Source: Chaetoderma sp. LZ-2023a
Lineage: Eukaryota > Mollusca > Caudofoveata > Chaetodermatida > Chaetodermatidae
Reading direction: 5' to 3'
Length of the DNA: 64,000 nucleotides
Assembly (NCBI GenBank): GCA_034401795.1
Contig: CM067360.1
Location: 124,785,901-124,849,900 of the forward strand
Below, piece after piece: positions 22,765-32,689 of this stretch. The notes beneath the pieces were generated by a model. That model saw only the letters and a program-made list of their open reading frames with translations. It did not search any database and was not told where the DNA came from. How positions within the stretch are numbered: the first letter of the stretch is position 1; every line of letters starts with the position of its first letter. Position numbers and translations under genes: made by a program.

Positions 22765-22932
22765 ATTTCAATTTTCTCTTAGAAAATGTCCATTTGCAGA
22801 CCAAGAGAATACTGTTTTTGAAAAATTACCACTGGAATGACTGGCTTGGTTATCGAGCCAGTCATTTCAGTTGCAAATTTTCAAAAACAGTTCTCTTGGT
22901 CTGCAAATGGACATTTCTCAAGGCTACTGCAA
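22765..22932. repeat. MITE family A copy
   Basis: Palindromic core: CCACTGGAATGACTGGCT faces AGCCAGTCATTTCAG across TTATCG; flanked by CAAGAGAATACTG and its complement. Confidence 0.85.
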
Positions 22933-23082
22933 AAGCCATTTTTGGCTGATATGAGTGTCAAAGGGTTAACTGGCCCCCAACTAAATCTCAGCAGACAACA
23001 TTTTCAATGGGGTTTAACTCTGAATATGCTGATTATTTTGAAAACAATTTAACTGAAAGTTGCTGATGGCTAAACCACCAAC

Positions 23083-23112
23083 AACTTTCAGTCAAATTAG
23101 TTTCAAAATATT
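23083..23112 (+). repeat. MITE family B, half copy
   Basis: TCAGTCAAATTAGTTTC then AAAATATT, one arm only. Confidence 0.5.
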
Positions 23113-23483
23113 ATTCTCTAGGTCTACAAATGGACAAATAAAAGTGAATCAATAACGCGTGTACGCAGATAAAATAAAACATTTTGGTGTGATCATATTT
23201 ATTTACTTTAAATGCATGAACTATGGATTTAAAATCATGATGTGTAAAATACAAACAGATGAAATAATGAAATGACCTGTATACATATATTGATGAGCAC
23301 ATGTTAAAGTTCACAGTAACAATTACGATGTCAGCTACTGATTACTATGTCAAATATAGCTTCCAACAACTTGCCTGGAGGAAGCACTAAGTTGTAGCTC
23401 CAAAGGCATTTAAAATTCAGCATTAGTCCGTTAACCGTCGAAATTTCACTGTCTCAATTTCAAGACAATACAGGAAAGCTGAT

Positions 23484-23566
23484 GAATATTTTGAATTTAA
23501 TTTGACTGCCATTGGCAGCAACAGGTTCCAGCCAAATTAGTTCAAAATATTCAAGTTTTCCTGTAT
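23484..23566. repeat. MITE family B copy
   Basis: Arms GAATATTTTGAATTTAA and AAATTAGTTCAAAATATTC around a centre with 'ggcagcaacagg'. Confidence 0.75.
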
Positions 23567-24764
23567 AAAGTTAGGCATTGGAATTTCAAGGGTTAAATGG
23601 TTAGTAGTTCCCAGTAAACTTAGTTTCAAAATATTTAACAAGGATCTATTTTTGTTTTTGAGTGTACAAGTATAAGAAGCGCAATCTGTTGGTTCAGATC
23701 TATGGTCCGGACCTGTATTACAGACAGGTTTGACTATTTATTTAAATCTATTTTTAACAGCAGAATTGTGGTTTCTAGTGATGGGTGAAAGGTTGTACAA
23801 TAACCTCTATGATCAGAATTGGGCATGAAGATTAGCATTTGTCCTTTAGCTTAGGCCACTTACAAATGATTGTTTGGTTCTGATTATTTCGCAATCTGAA
23901 GTTAGGATAGGTAGGGAGATTTAATTCTATTTTTTTTAGCTTGATAAAATATGGTAGGCTAGTACCGGTATTTGTTTTATTTCTAGGAATCGTTTTGAGA
24001 CAATTTTTCTTAATACCTCTAATGAGTCTCATTTTATGTATTTCTGGGAAATATTTGGGGGAAAATGTCATTTGTGAACAAACATTGAATGGTTTGGCAC
24101 AGAAATCTTATCTTAAGGAGCAGGATGAACTGTTGCTGTTTGCATTATACAGATACATGTAATATAGCTTGTTGGTAAAATTGCACATTTGAAAAGAATT
24201 CTACTTTTAGCATAGGTAAAATTAGGGTCGGTAGCTGTGTTGTTTATTTTTGAATTTTTTGCTAAAAAACCTTTGGGTAGCAGGCATAAATTATGGTAGG
24301 TAGGGAAATCGTAACCACAAAATTTCTTTTGATAGGCCTTTGTTCGATCTCCATTAAAAGCCGAGAGAAAGCGATTTTTTTTTGGGTTTATCACTGATTG
24401 AGACCCCCGATTATCGAGACAGTGGTGATAAATTTTCAATTATCTCTTGACCCGTAAATGGACATTGCTCAAGTCCAAAGCAGAAGTAGTTTTTGTCAGG
24501 CTTAACCCTTTAACCCTCAGCACTCGTGTCAAAATTTTAAATCTTCAAATTAAATTAAAAGATGAACTGGTGTACAATTTTTCAACAAATTTGGCGGGAG
24601 ATTTTGCTGTCATAGACAGCAACATCTTCCACCAAAATTGTTGAGAAATGTACACTAGTTTCTTTGATATTGAATCAGTAAAAGATAGAATATTGACATC
24701 AGAGAGCTGAGTCAAAATATTGCAGAAGAAACCAATAGCTCATCAGAATAAAGTAACCCTTTAA
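23567..24764. other. Unassigned AT-rich intergenic stretch
   Basis: Short open frames only. 24.6-24.7 kb contains the inverted pair GGTGTACAATTTTTCAAC and GTTGAGAAATGTACACTAG, a small fold-back. Confidence 0.4.
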
Positions 24765-24906
24765 TGGTCAAATTTGGTCAAGAAAATAAAAAATACTATT
24801 TGCAGGCCAAGAGAAAATTTAACACTGGAATGACTGACTTGGTTATCGAGCCAGCCATTCCATTGGAGGAAATTTTTTAAAATCTGCCATGACCATTAAA
24901 GGGTTA
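24765..24906. repeat. MITE family A copy with both ends
   Basis: Begins AACCCTTTAATGGTCAAA and ends ACCATTAAAGGGTTAA, with the GACTTGGTTATCGAGCCAG core between. Confidence 0.9.
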
Positions 24907-25156
24907 ATAAATGTAATAGGGTAGAAGACAGCTGTGAAGGAATGATCATACTCCAGCCACTAACTACAGATCAGAAGAATTATGCTGATTAATATTTAAA
25001 TAAACATCAATAAATTAAAATCTCTAATTAAAAGTATTTCACCCAATTAGTGATCTAAGTCTTAAGATCATTAGAAGAGCATATAATAGTTAACCTTTTC
25101 ACCAACAAATTCCTGACAAAGTACTTTCTTTATGATATTAAACTTATTCTGTTGAA

Positions 25157-25240
25157 TGTTTTGAAATTAATTTGACTGGAAGCCATTGATGCCGAATGCA
25201 GTAACGATTTCCAGTCAAATTGATTTCCAAACATTCAACA
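25157..25240. repeat. MITE family B copy
   Basis: CTGTTGAATGTTTTGAAA and its complement around a centre with GCAGTAACG. Confidence 0.85.
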
Positions 25241-25799
25241 GTTTTCCTGCAGGCTTGCCTTGAAAATGAGATACACGGAATTTATCGGTAAAATGGTTAA
25301 ACCTCAGGCGACCACCTGTTTTGGTGGCACAGAATGGTGGTTCAATCAGGTCAAATAACAATCTATCATCAACCCTTTAAATCATCAGATCTGTTCAGAT
25401 TTCGAAGTAAAAATGCAGAGAAAGAGAAATTATTTTCAAAATTTTTTACTAGTCATTCACTCGTGGTAAATTAAAAAAAATAACCCTCTTGGTCGGCAAA
25501 TGGTTATTTTCTAAGATGACTGCTGAAGCAATTTTTATCCAACTTGAGTGTTAAAGGATTAAGATAATTTTGCTAACAACAATGAATAAAGTCTGCTAAA
25601 GTAAGAAAGTATTCCATCAACATGTCTGTGTGTGTGTGTGAACATGTGATCAATTAGTCTTTATCATATAAACAAGCCTTCTAGCCCGCTCCATATTTTT
25701 CGATATGCACACACGTGCCATATTCAACGGAGTATTTTCATTGGCTGTTGGGTTAAAATTTAAATCCATTTAAATCGACCAATTAAAACATCGATTGAT

Positions 25800-26141
25800 G
25801 TGATTGTGACGCGTAGGGATTACTACGCAGTACTGTTTTACTACGATTTGTCATTCATGAAACGTCATCGCAAAATGTCATCGTTTGACAGTTTATCAGA
25901 TGGTAGCGAAGTAACGATAGATGGCCGTGGCTCTGCGATAGTCTTAGAAGAAAAGTGTAGTTTACGGCTGACATCGCCAGATTTTAAGTTTGTCACTAGA
26001 TTTTACTGCGTATTCAGTATCTATTTTCAAGTAGTGGTGCGTCACAGCGGCGGTATCGATTTCACGAAAATCAACAATGAGAAATCAGATAACTCACATC
26101 AGCAACTATTGGCATATATTTCAAAATTACAGTTTATATGA
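25800..26141 (+). CDS. Unidentified 113-codon ORF
   Basis: Met-initiated frame with mixed composition: HRKMSSFDSLSDGSEV, then IDGRGSAIVLEEKCSL, then SPDFKFVTRFYCVFS. No domain recognised. A second Met at about codon 20 or 26 is equally plausible as start. The composition looks more protein-like than the surrounding repeats. It ends 16 bases before a long hairpin, suggesting a mobile-element gene rather than a host gene. Confidence 0.3.
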   Translation: MIVTRRDYYAVLFYYDLSFMKRHRKMSSFDSLSDGSEVTIDGRGSAIVLEEKCSLRLTSPDFKFVTRFYCVFSIYFQVVVRHSGGIDFTKINNEKSDNSHQQLLAYISKLQFI

Positions 26142-26156
26142 TAAATAAAATCGGGA

Positions 26157-26286
26157 ACGAGGTCACTTTTCATATCACTATTATGAACCGCGTTGAAAAT
26201 TATCAATTTTGCACTCGCTAAAGCCCGTGCAAATTGATAATTTTCAACTCGGTCCATAATAGCGATATGAAAAGTGACCTCGCTCC
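26157..26286. repeat. Long imperfect hairpin, arms about 55 bp
   Basis: CGAGGTCACTTTTCATATC faces GATATGAAAAGTGACCTCG; inner arms GTTGAAAATTATCAATTT and AAATTGATAATTTTCAAC. Loop near 'actcgctaaagcccgtg'. Confidence 0.9.
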
Positions 26287-26374
26287 AGATTCTCTATATA
26301 TTATTGGGATTGCTGTTGTCGAGTCCGATTAGCTTGGTATTGACATTTAATTGGTGCAACATACTTGTAGTAGC

Positions 26375-26380
26375 TTTATT
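26375..26380 (-). promoter_or_regulatory. Candidate polyadenylation signal of the DAZAP1-like gene
   Basis: AATAAA on the minus strand, about 490 bases after the stop at 26871. It is the first canonical signal I noticed; it would place a family A MITE in the 3' UTR. Confidence 0.4.
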
Positions 26381-26473
26381 GCATGACATAGGAACCATTA
26401 ACCCGTTACTGATTAGATGTACAGAGACTAATAATAAATGCGGAGACTAATAAATGCTAAAAATTTATAATTA

Positions 26474-26698
26474 ACCCTTTAATGGTTTGTCAAGAAAATC
26501 AAAGATTTTGACTGTGAATGTCCATTTACATGCTAAGAGATTATTTAAAAAAATTTAGCCAATGAAATGAGTGGCTCGATAATCGAGCCAGTCATTTTAG
26601 TGGTATACTTTCCAAAGTAGCCTTCTATGGGCCTGTTAATGGACATTTCAAAAGAGCATTGTCAAGGCTGGTTTGATGATCAAAGGGTTGCGATCATG
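26474..26698. repeat. MITE family A copy, in the predicted 3' UTR
   Basis: Starts TAACCCTTTAATGGTTTG; core GTGGCTCGATAATCGAGCCA; ends near CAAAGGGTTG. Confidence 0.85.
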
Positions 26699-26870
26699 TC
26701 ATCAGTAAGGGGTTAAACTAATGTAAACATTTTATGAATATGCATCAAACACGAATCGCTCCACATTCTATTGTCCTTTATACATGTACATGAAACAATC
26801 ACTTCCAATGTGGAAATGATTCAATAGATGGAAATGAACAATGTAACAAACAGCAATATTTTTCTGTCAT

Positions 26871-27046
26871 CTACCGCCGATACGGATGATATCCTTGTTG
26901 TCCACCGCCACCTCCAGCTGGTGCTCGACCATATCCAGCATTTGAGTCTCCGCCTGGTGCACCACCTCCGTAAATGGCTGGATTGGGTTGTACTGCTCCA
27001 CCTGGAGGGCCATAGCCTGGTGCACTGCCATCAGCTCCATACATGC
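26871..27046 (-). CDS. DAZAP1: DAZAP1-like RNA-binding protein, last coding exon
   Basis: On the minus strand an acceptor ATTGTAG precedes G27046. The frame enters in phase 1 and runs 57 codons to TAG at 26873-26871. It reads MYGADGSAPGYGPPGG, then NPAIYGGGAPGGDSNA, and ends GGQQGYHPYRR. The final GYHPYRR closely matches the end of DAZAP1 (GFHPYRR in vertebrates, from memory), an hnRNP-like nuclear-cytoplasmic RNA-binding protein that acts in splicing and mRNA translation; its Pro/Gly-rich tail mediates protein contacts. The upstream partner exon is 16.5 kb away at 43.6 kb, and its donor also leaves phase 1. The plus-strand open frame here is a shadow. Identity rests on the tail only, since the RRM domains lie outside the window. 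Confidence 0.75.
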
Positions 27047-27179
27047 CTACAATAAATATGACATGATTCTAGACAAGGCTCATAATGTTAATCAATTAAC
27101 ATTTTCCAATGTGCAATCTATGTCTAGGGTGGGTCCTAATATTAACCCTTTAATCCTCAAGTTGGCGAAAAATTAGAAA

Positions 27180-27665
27180 TGTCTATCAATGTTTTGACAC
27201 TGCTTCCTAACATTATAGGTAACCATGTATCCAAGGTTAGTTCCAATAGGATTAATGAGCAGGTCAAATAGCATTGTCAGAATGATCTTGACCTTTGACC
27301 TCGCTATCAGCACACATCTCCCTTATGGTATAGGGAAGCATGTGACCATATTTAGTTCTGGCAGTATGAAGCAATTCAGAAATATAAATGTAAATGATTT
27401 GCTAAGCACAACAACTTAACATTGAAAAACCCCATGTCAAATAGCAGTCAGAATGATCTTGACCTTTGAGTGACTCATTATCAGCATACATATTCCTTAT
27501 GGTATATGGAAGCATGCGTCCAAGTTTAGTTCTGGTAGTATGAAGCAATTCTGAAATATAAATGATTTGCTATTTAACGCAAAAACCCAACGTTGACTCC
27601 GCCGTCGTCGTTGCCAGAAAATTGATACCTATGTCTCGCTTCCTGCTTCGCAGGTGACACAAAAA
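27180..27665 (+). repeat. 'gaccttgacc' repeat element, copy 2
   Basis: Two to three units with ATCTTGACCTTTGA, AAGTTTAGTTCTGG and GAAATATAAAT, closing with TGTCTCGCTTCCTGCTTC and GCAGGTGACAC. Confidence 0.75.
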
Positions 27666-27825
27666 TAATTTTGTCTTGTTTTTTTTGTGTGGAGAACTTC
27701 AATTAAAATTTTGGACAAATTTGAGGGTTAAAAGGCTAAGCTTAGGTTATGAGAATAGTGTTACAGAACAAATGCCTATACAAATCTTGTACACCTACAA
27801 ATTAGTCACTATGACACTTAAATAT

Positions 27826-28155
27826 ACATGAGATAGCGCACTCACTGGGCCTACATGAGATAGCGCACTCACTGGGCTTACATGAGATAGCGCACTCACT
27901 GGGCCTACATGAGATAGCGCACTCACTGGGCCTACATGAGATAGCGCACTCACTGGGCCTACATGAGATAGCGCACTCACTGGGCCTACATGAGATAGCG
28001 CACTCACTGGGCCTACATGAGATAGTGCACTCACTGGGCCTACATGAGATAGCGCACTCACTGGGCCTACATGAGATAGCGCATTCACTGGGCCTACATG
28101 AGATAGCGTACTCACTGGGCCTACATGAGATAGCGCACTCACTGGGCCTATATGT
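27826..28155 (+). repeat. 27-bp minisatellite, about 12 units
   Basis: Unit ATGAGATAGCGCACTCAC plus TGGGCCTAC, nearly perfect, with rare single changes (for example AGTGCA, GCATTC, GCGTAC). Because 27 is divisible by three, every frame without a stop stays open, giving false repeat proteins on both strands. It lies in the last intron, about 0.8 kb upstream of the final exon. Confidence 0.95.
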
Positions 28156-28239
28156 CAGCACTTCTTTAATGATCAAGCAGCCTTCTTCAGTCATCTTGAG
28201 GAATGCTCAGTTGCATGTCAACTTATTGAAAATGTAAAA

Positions 28240-28500
28240 CTTGCATGACTGTCTCGATAACCTAGCCAGTCATTCAAGTAATACAAATTTAGAAAATAGG
28301 TCTTCGCTTCCTTTAACATGTATATCAGTTAAAAACGGCTTCTGCGGTGGTCTTGAGAAATGTCCGTTTTAAGACCAAGAAAACTATTTTTGATCATTCC
28401 AAAGGTAAATTTTCAAAAAATGATTCTTCTCTTGGTCTGCAAATGTATATTGTCCGAAAAAATTGAAATTTTCTTGAACAAATTTGAGTGTTAAATGGCT
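28240..28500. repeat. MITE family A, diverged copy
   Basis: ACTGTCTCGATAACCTAGCCAG core near 28250, then a second half with GGTCTGCAAATGTATATT and GTTAAATGGCTAA. Confidence 0.6.
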
Positions 28501-28722
28501 AAGACAGGTGGTTGAAGGATAATTTGCCACCATCTTGTGGCCCCCACCCCCCACCCAAGGCTTTCCTTATGCCAATAGAGGGATCCTATCTGTTACTCAC
28601 TTTCAATCAAATACATCACTTGTTAACTCACGCAACAATCACATCCAGCACCAAAGTAGCAAGTCTCTCACGAGAGTATTTGAATCGCATGTATTTGACG
28701 AATTAATAATTTAATAAACATT

Positions 28723-28763
28723 ATGTTGAATATTTTGAAGCTAATTTGAAAATATTCAACAGC
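28723..28763. repeat. MITE family B, internally deleted copy
   Basis: TGTTGAATATTTTGAAGC directly meets TTTGAAAATATTCAACAG, giving a bare palindrome without the usual centre. Confidence 0.7.
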
Positions 28764-28917
28764 TTAATTGTATCGAAGTTAACTGAAATTGAGATTCTAC
28801 AGTACAGATCAGTTAGCTTTACTGTTTGACGAAGCAAAAACGAAACAAAGCTTAGTGTCAAAAGCTCGTAGCATTTTCAGGTGTGGCCAAACACTAAACG
28901 CAATTAATTTATTTTAT

Positions 28918-29030
28918 AGGCGCGTCTAACAGAAAGTCAAACCCATCCTACAATATGTTAAACGCATTATGGAATATTTTAAACCCATCACGAAAAAAGT
29001 CAAACGCGCAATCAAATGTATTCGGTAACG
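28918..29030 (+). repeat. Subterminal repeat cluster of the long TIR element (left end)
   Basis: GTCTAAC, TCAAACCCATCC, TTAAACGCATTA, TTAAACCCATCA and TCAAACGCGCAA follow each other about every 21 bases. The same pattern lies near the other three element ends. Confidence 0.65.
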
Positions 29031-30024
29031 CGACAAAGATTCTTACTACGCGTCATTAAACAAAGTGGAATCGGTCTACGGTCTGTCGAGCACCCATACA
29101 TGTAGATCTAAATTGCAATTGGAGCCGTATATGTGTTAAGTACATCACATTTCGCTATTATTTTCGTGGCCGTAAATGAATTGCCGAAATGCCATATCAT
29201 CGTAATCGTCAATCGTACTTTTGTATAAAATGGACGTGTGTGAACTCCGCACCTGGATATTCTTTACTGTGTATGAAGCCAGTGTGATGAGTGTGCGCAC
29301 ATTTTAATAAATTTTCAATCCACAATTTCTCTTGAAATCTGGATGAATATACCAAATATTCTCTGAAATGGGTTTATTACAATATACAAATGTAGTCTAA
29401 TTTGAGCCGACGTAAAAGGCATAACTTTTTAGAACAATATATGCATCAGCTGCGGCTAGTGTTGCAACGTCTTATAATGGAAAGGGAAGCGATTTACAAA
29501 ATCTGCAAACCTGACATTCGGTTCTTTTCGAATTCGCTATTTCATACATAATATGTAACCAAAAATCTCCTATTTACATAGACATGCGCATGCATACATA
29601 ATTGTTTTACCGGTGCCTGATATCCGAGTACGTAAGCTCATTACCCATTTTCCGCAACGGGTATCACCGTATCACACGAGTCTGATTGGTCGAGAATACA
29701 CGCATATTTAATGAGATTTAGCAAAGATTGCCCACTGTTTAGAAAATAACATTTTTGCGTGTGCAATACATCAATCTATGCACATTTCCTTTATGCCACA
29801 GACTAAAGAGTAGACAGATAACGCAGAATAACAAAACTTTCCATCAGAAAGTGTGATGCTTATATATTTGACCGCTTCCGCATCTTAACTCAGACTTATT
29901 ACTGACAGTGCTTGAAGATAGTCTTCTAAAAAATTGTAAACAACGACACGCATCGATGATCGAGTTTATAGGATTGTTTAACATTTTTTTTTTCCCGCGA
30001 CAAGAGGTAAACGAAAAGGATATA

Positions 30025-31685
30025 TACACCTGTGCAAAAGTTAAGCACCAGCAAAAACAATAGAACGTAGAAACATGATGGTACAACTAGGCTGCCATAC
30101 TTTTTGTCCCCGCGTTAGCTGACATAATTCCAAGTACGAAATGCACATGCATGCATGACTTCACGCCGCTTGATGTCCGTGTGTGGCGGGAAACAGCACA
30201 CGTGTTCAGTTATTTAAAAGTCCAGTTTGAGGTGTAGAACATTACATACAGATTTAGGCGACAAGATTAGGAATTTTGTGTTCATGACCGTGGTTTATTT
30301 GTACAGAGAGAATTAGCTCTTGATTGTGAACCGCTATGGCAAGACGAAGGTTAAGTGATCGTGTGAAACGGCAAATCATAGGCATGCATACCACTGGTAT
30401 GTCATGCAGAGAGATTGGCAGACAGCTGAACATTAACCATACTGTAATCAGTCGTTTGATTGCAAAACATGGGCAAACTAACGAGGTGAAGGACAGGCCT
30501 AGATCTGGAAGACCGAAGAAGACTACTGCCCGTGATGATCGAGCCCTAGTACGCCTTGTTAGGAGATCTCCATTCACCAACAGCAGAGTGCTAAGCCAGC
30601 AATGGGAAACGCGCAATAGAGTGTCAATGTCTACCGTCAAAAGGAGACTGTATGCTGCTGGCATGAAAGCTAGGAGACCTGTCAGACGTCCTCTCCTCAC
30701 TGCACACCACAAAGAGGAGCGTCTGAGGTGGTGCAACGAAAGAAGACACTGGAACATGAGATCCTGGAGACGGGTACACTGGTCCGATGAAAGTCGGTTC
30801 CTGCTTCATGCCACAGATGGTCGAACTCGTGTATGGAGGTCCAGACGCACGGCGTATGACCAACGTAACATCATGGAAGAAGTTCCATTTGGTGGAGGTT
30901 CCGTTATGATATGGGGGTGCATCTCATTTGATTGTAAGCTGGATCTGTTGACTGTACCTGGAACACTAAATGGACAAAGATATCAAGATTCCATACTGGA
31001 TAGAGTTGTGGTCCCTCATTTTGTAAATCATGCACCTGGAACCCACCCTATATTCATGGATGACAACGCCCGACCACATCGTGCTAGAGCTGTGCATGAA
31101 TACCTCCGCCAGAATGCCATCGAAACCCTACCATGGCCAGCAAGGAGCCCTGACATGAACCCTATTGAGCATATCTGGGACATTCTGGGAAACATGGTGA
31201 GAAGGAGGGATCCTCCTGTGCAGAACCTACAGGAATTAACAGACGCACTCCATCTTGAATGGCAACAAATACCACAATGGCGTATCAGTCGGTTGGTGAC
31301 CAGCATGAGACGTCGTGTCCAGGCCGTCATCCAGGCACAAGGTGGATATACCCGGTATTAATAATGACAGTCTCAAACTCGTGCACAGATGTTAAACTTC
31401 GTTTTCAGACACCATTAATGACAATCTAGCCACGTGTGTCAACTGTAGGGCAATAGTTGTCAGTTGTGTCAACGTAACTATATTCAGGCCTCGTTTTCAA
31501 GTTCAAACAAAAACATACAGTGTTTCCCCACCATCATAATCAGCATTCCTCTAGTTGCATTATTACCTCTTGCACTAAGATGGATGGGTACATAAATGTT
31601 TATGCTATTGCTTTCTTCATAGCACATGAATATACCCTCGCATGTGCGTAAAAATAGGGTGGTGCTTAACTTTTGCACAGGTGTA
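30025..31685 (+). mobile_element. Tc1/mariner element, complete, copy 1
   Basis: 1,661 bp with 26-bp terminal inverted repeats, exact for TACACCTGTGCAAAAGTTAA and six further bases. The ends sit in TATA runs, consistent with TA target-site use. One intact transposase frame. It lies inside the long TIR element's left copy, in a block absent from the right copy. Confidence 0.95.
30336..31361 (+). CDS. Tc1-type transposase, DD34E, intact
   Basis: A single 341-codon frame, the usual length for Tc1 transposases. Residues 1-60 form a helix-turn-helix (SDRVKRQIIGMHTTGMS, then CREIGRQLN) that binds the terminal repeats. RPRSGRPKK at about 54-62 is the AT-hook-like GRPR motif, followed by a second helix-turn-helix. 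The catalytic triad is visible: Asp in VHWSDESRF, Asp in FMDDNARPH, and Glu in NPIEHIWD, with 34 residues between the last two. The Gly-rich box GGGSVMIWG is present. The protein would cut and paste the element at TA sites in the nucleus. No stop or shift, so this copy could be active or recently so. The long minus-strand frame opposite is a shadow. Confidence 0.95.
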   Translation: MARRRLSDRVKRQIIGMHTTGMSCREIGRQLNINHTVISRLIAKHGQTNEVKDRPRSGRPKKTTARDDRALVRLVRRSPFTNSRVLSQQWETRNRVSMSTVKRRLYAAGMKARRPVRRPLLTAHHKEERLRWCNERRHWNMRSWRRVHWSDESRFLLHATDGRTRVWRSRRTAYDQRNIMEEVPFGGGSVMIWGCISFDCKLDLLTVPGTLNGQRYQDSILDRVVVPHFVNHAPGTHPIFMDDNARPHRARAVHEYLRQNAIETLPWPARSPDMNPIEHIWDILGNMVRRRDPPVQNLQELTDALHLEWQQIPQWRISRLVTSMRRRVQAVIQAQGGYTRY

Positions 31686-31761
31686 TATATATACTCTTCT
31701 CTTACAACAATCTAAAACTTTCTCCTTAGCAGTGACATCACATTTACTAAAACAAGAATGA

Positions 31762-31806
31762 TAATGCAGGTTACTGGGCCAATATTGGCCTAGTAACCTG
31801 CATTAT
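31762..31806. other. Near-perfect 22-bp palindrome
   Basis: ATGCAGGTTACTGGGCCA faces TGGCCTAGTAACCTGCAT, one mismatch, centre AATATT. Confidence 0.9.
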
Positions 31807-31910
31807 TAGGGAGGTGGGCCCCAAATCAATACCAATGAATTATCATATTTTACCCATTTGACCCGAAATCCCAGAATTCCACTTTTACACTCATTATATA
31901 AGTATGATGT

Positions 31911-31979
31911 TGAATATTTTGAAAGCAATTTGACTGGAAGCTGGCTTTCAGTCAAATTAGTTTCAAAACATTCAACAAA
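31911..31979. repeat. MITE family B copy
   Basis: GTTGAATATTTTGAAAGC and TTAGTTTCAAAACATTCAAC with a short GGAAGCTGGCTTTC centre. Confidence 0.85.
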
Positions 31980-32149
31980 ATTTTGACACAATCATAACAA
32001 ATTTACTATTTTCTCGTCGGTTGAAAGGGCTAATTCAATAGTAGAAGTACTCCCTTGTTGGAGGAGATATTCCCACCCTGTATTATGTGTTTGATTTCTG
32101 CGCTAAAGTCTGAGGGCGGCGTATGACCATAACACCTGCTGTCAGGTCA

Positions 32150-32353
32150 TAGGGCTAGACAGTACACGTATATAGTATATTATTGACTATATATTGTGCA
32201 GTATATTTTCAACCAAATATCACTCATGGTGGCGTTGTAAATGTGGAATCAGACGCTGATAGTAATGGTGAGACAGCTAATGTGTTGGACAGTGAATCTT
32301 GTGATGATGACATGTTTGACGATGAGGAAACCACCACCACTAGAAAGACTTGA
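32150..32353 (+). CDS. Acidic ORF piece of the long TIR element (left copy)
   Basis: A frame ending TGA at 32351 reads GVVNVESDADSNGETAN, then SESCDDDMFDDEETTTT. The right copy keeps the same frame and the same stop (54161-54015, minus) with a few substitutions, which suggests it was once coding. No Met start or domain recognised; highly acidic Ser/Asp composition. It could be the end of an element-encoded protein or an accident of low divergence. Confidence 0.3.
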
Positions 32354-32689
32354 AGATGAACTTGAAGCTAGTACAGTACAGAGTGAGTGAACTTCTCCAG
32401 TCAGTGACAAAGAGTTTGCCTTTAAGCTTGGGATATTTTGGTGCATTCACCATGATCATTTGTGCCATTTGCATTTAATTAACTGTTAAAGTTTGTTCTA
32501 TTGGACAATTAGCTCTAACTAACATGATTAGATATAACAATAACACACCCAGAGTTAGTAGATAGTCGCTGTTTTAAGAATTGGACATTTTAGCAATTGA
32601 CCCTTTAACACTCCAGCTGGTTAAAACATGTTCTGTGGTCGCCATGAGAAATGTCCATATGCAGAACAAGAGAATTTTTTTTTGAACAA

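Larger units (their letters stand above)
25680..26290 (+). mobile_element. Fold-back element with an ORF (candidate)
   Basis: A coding-like frame (25800-26141) is followed by a strong hairpin at 26157-26286. Both look like parts of one non-canonical element; its left end is not defined. Confidence 0.35.

Noticed and set aside
26828-27055. Plus-strand His/Leu-rich frame
   Set aside because: Shadow of the DAZAP1-like last exon on the minus strand, which has splice-site and homology support.
27826-28155. CRISPR array
   Set aside because: Units are directly adjacent without unique spacers, and the genome is eukaryotic.
27795-28194. Long repeat-protein frames over the 27-bp array
   Set aside because: The unit length is a multiple of three and lacks stops, so several frames on both strands stay open by chance. 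No start, splice or homology support.
30254-30757. Minus-strand 167-codon frame, repeated at 48484-48987
   Set aside because: Shadow of the Tc1 transposase on the opposite strand; it appears in both copies for that reason only.
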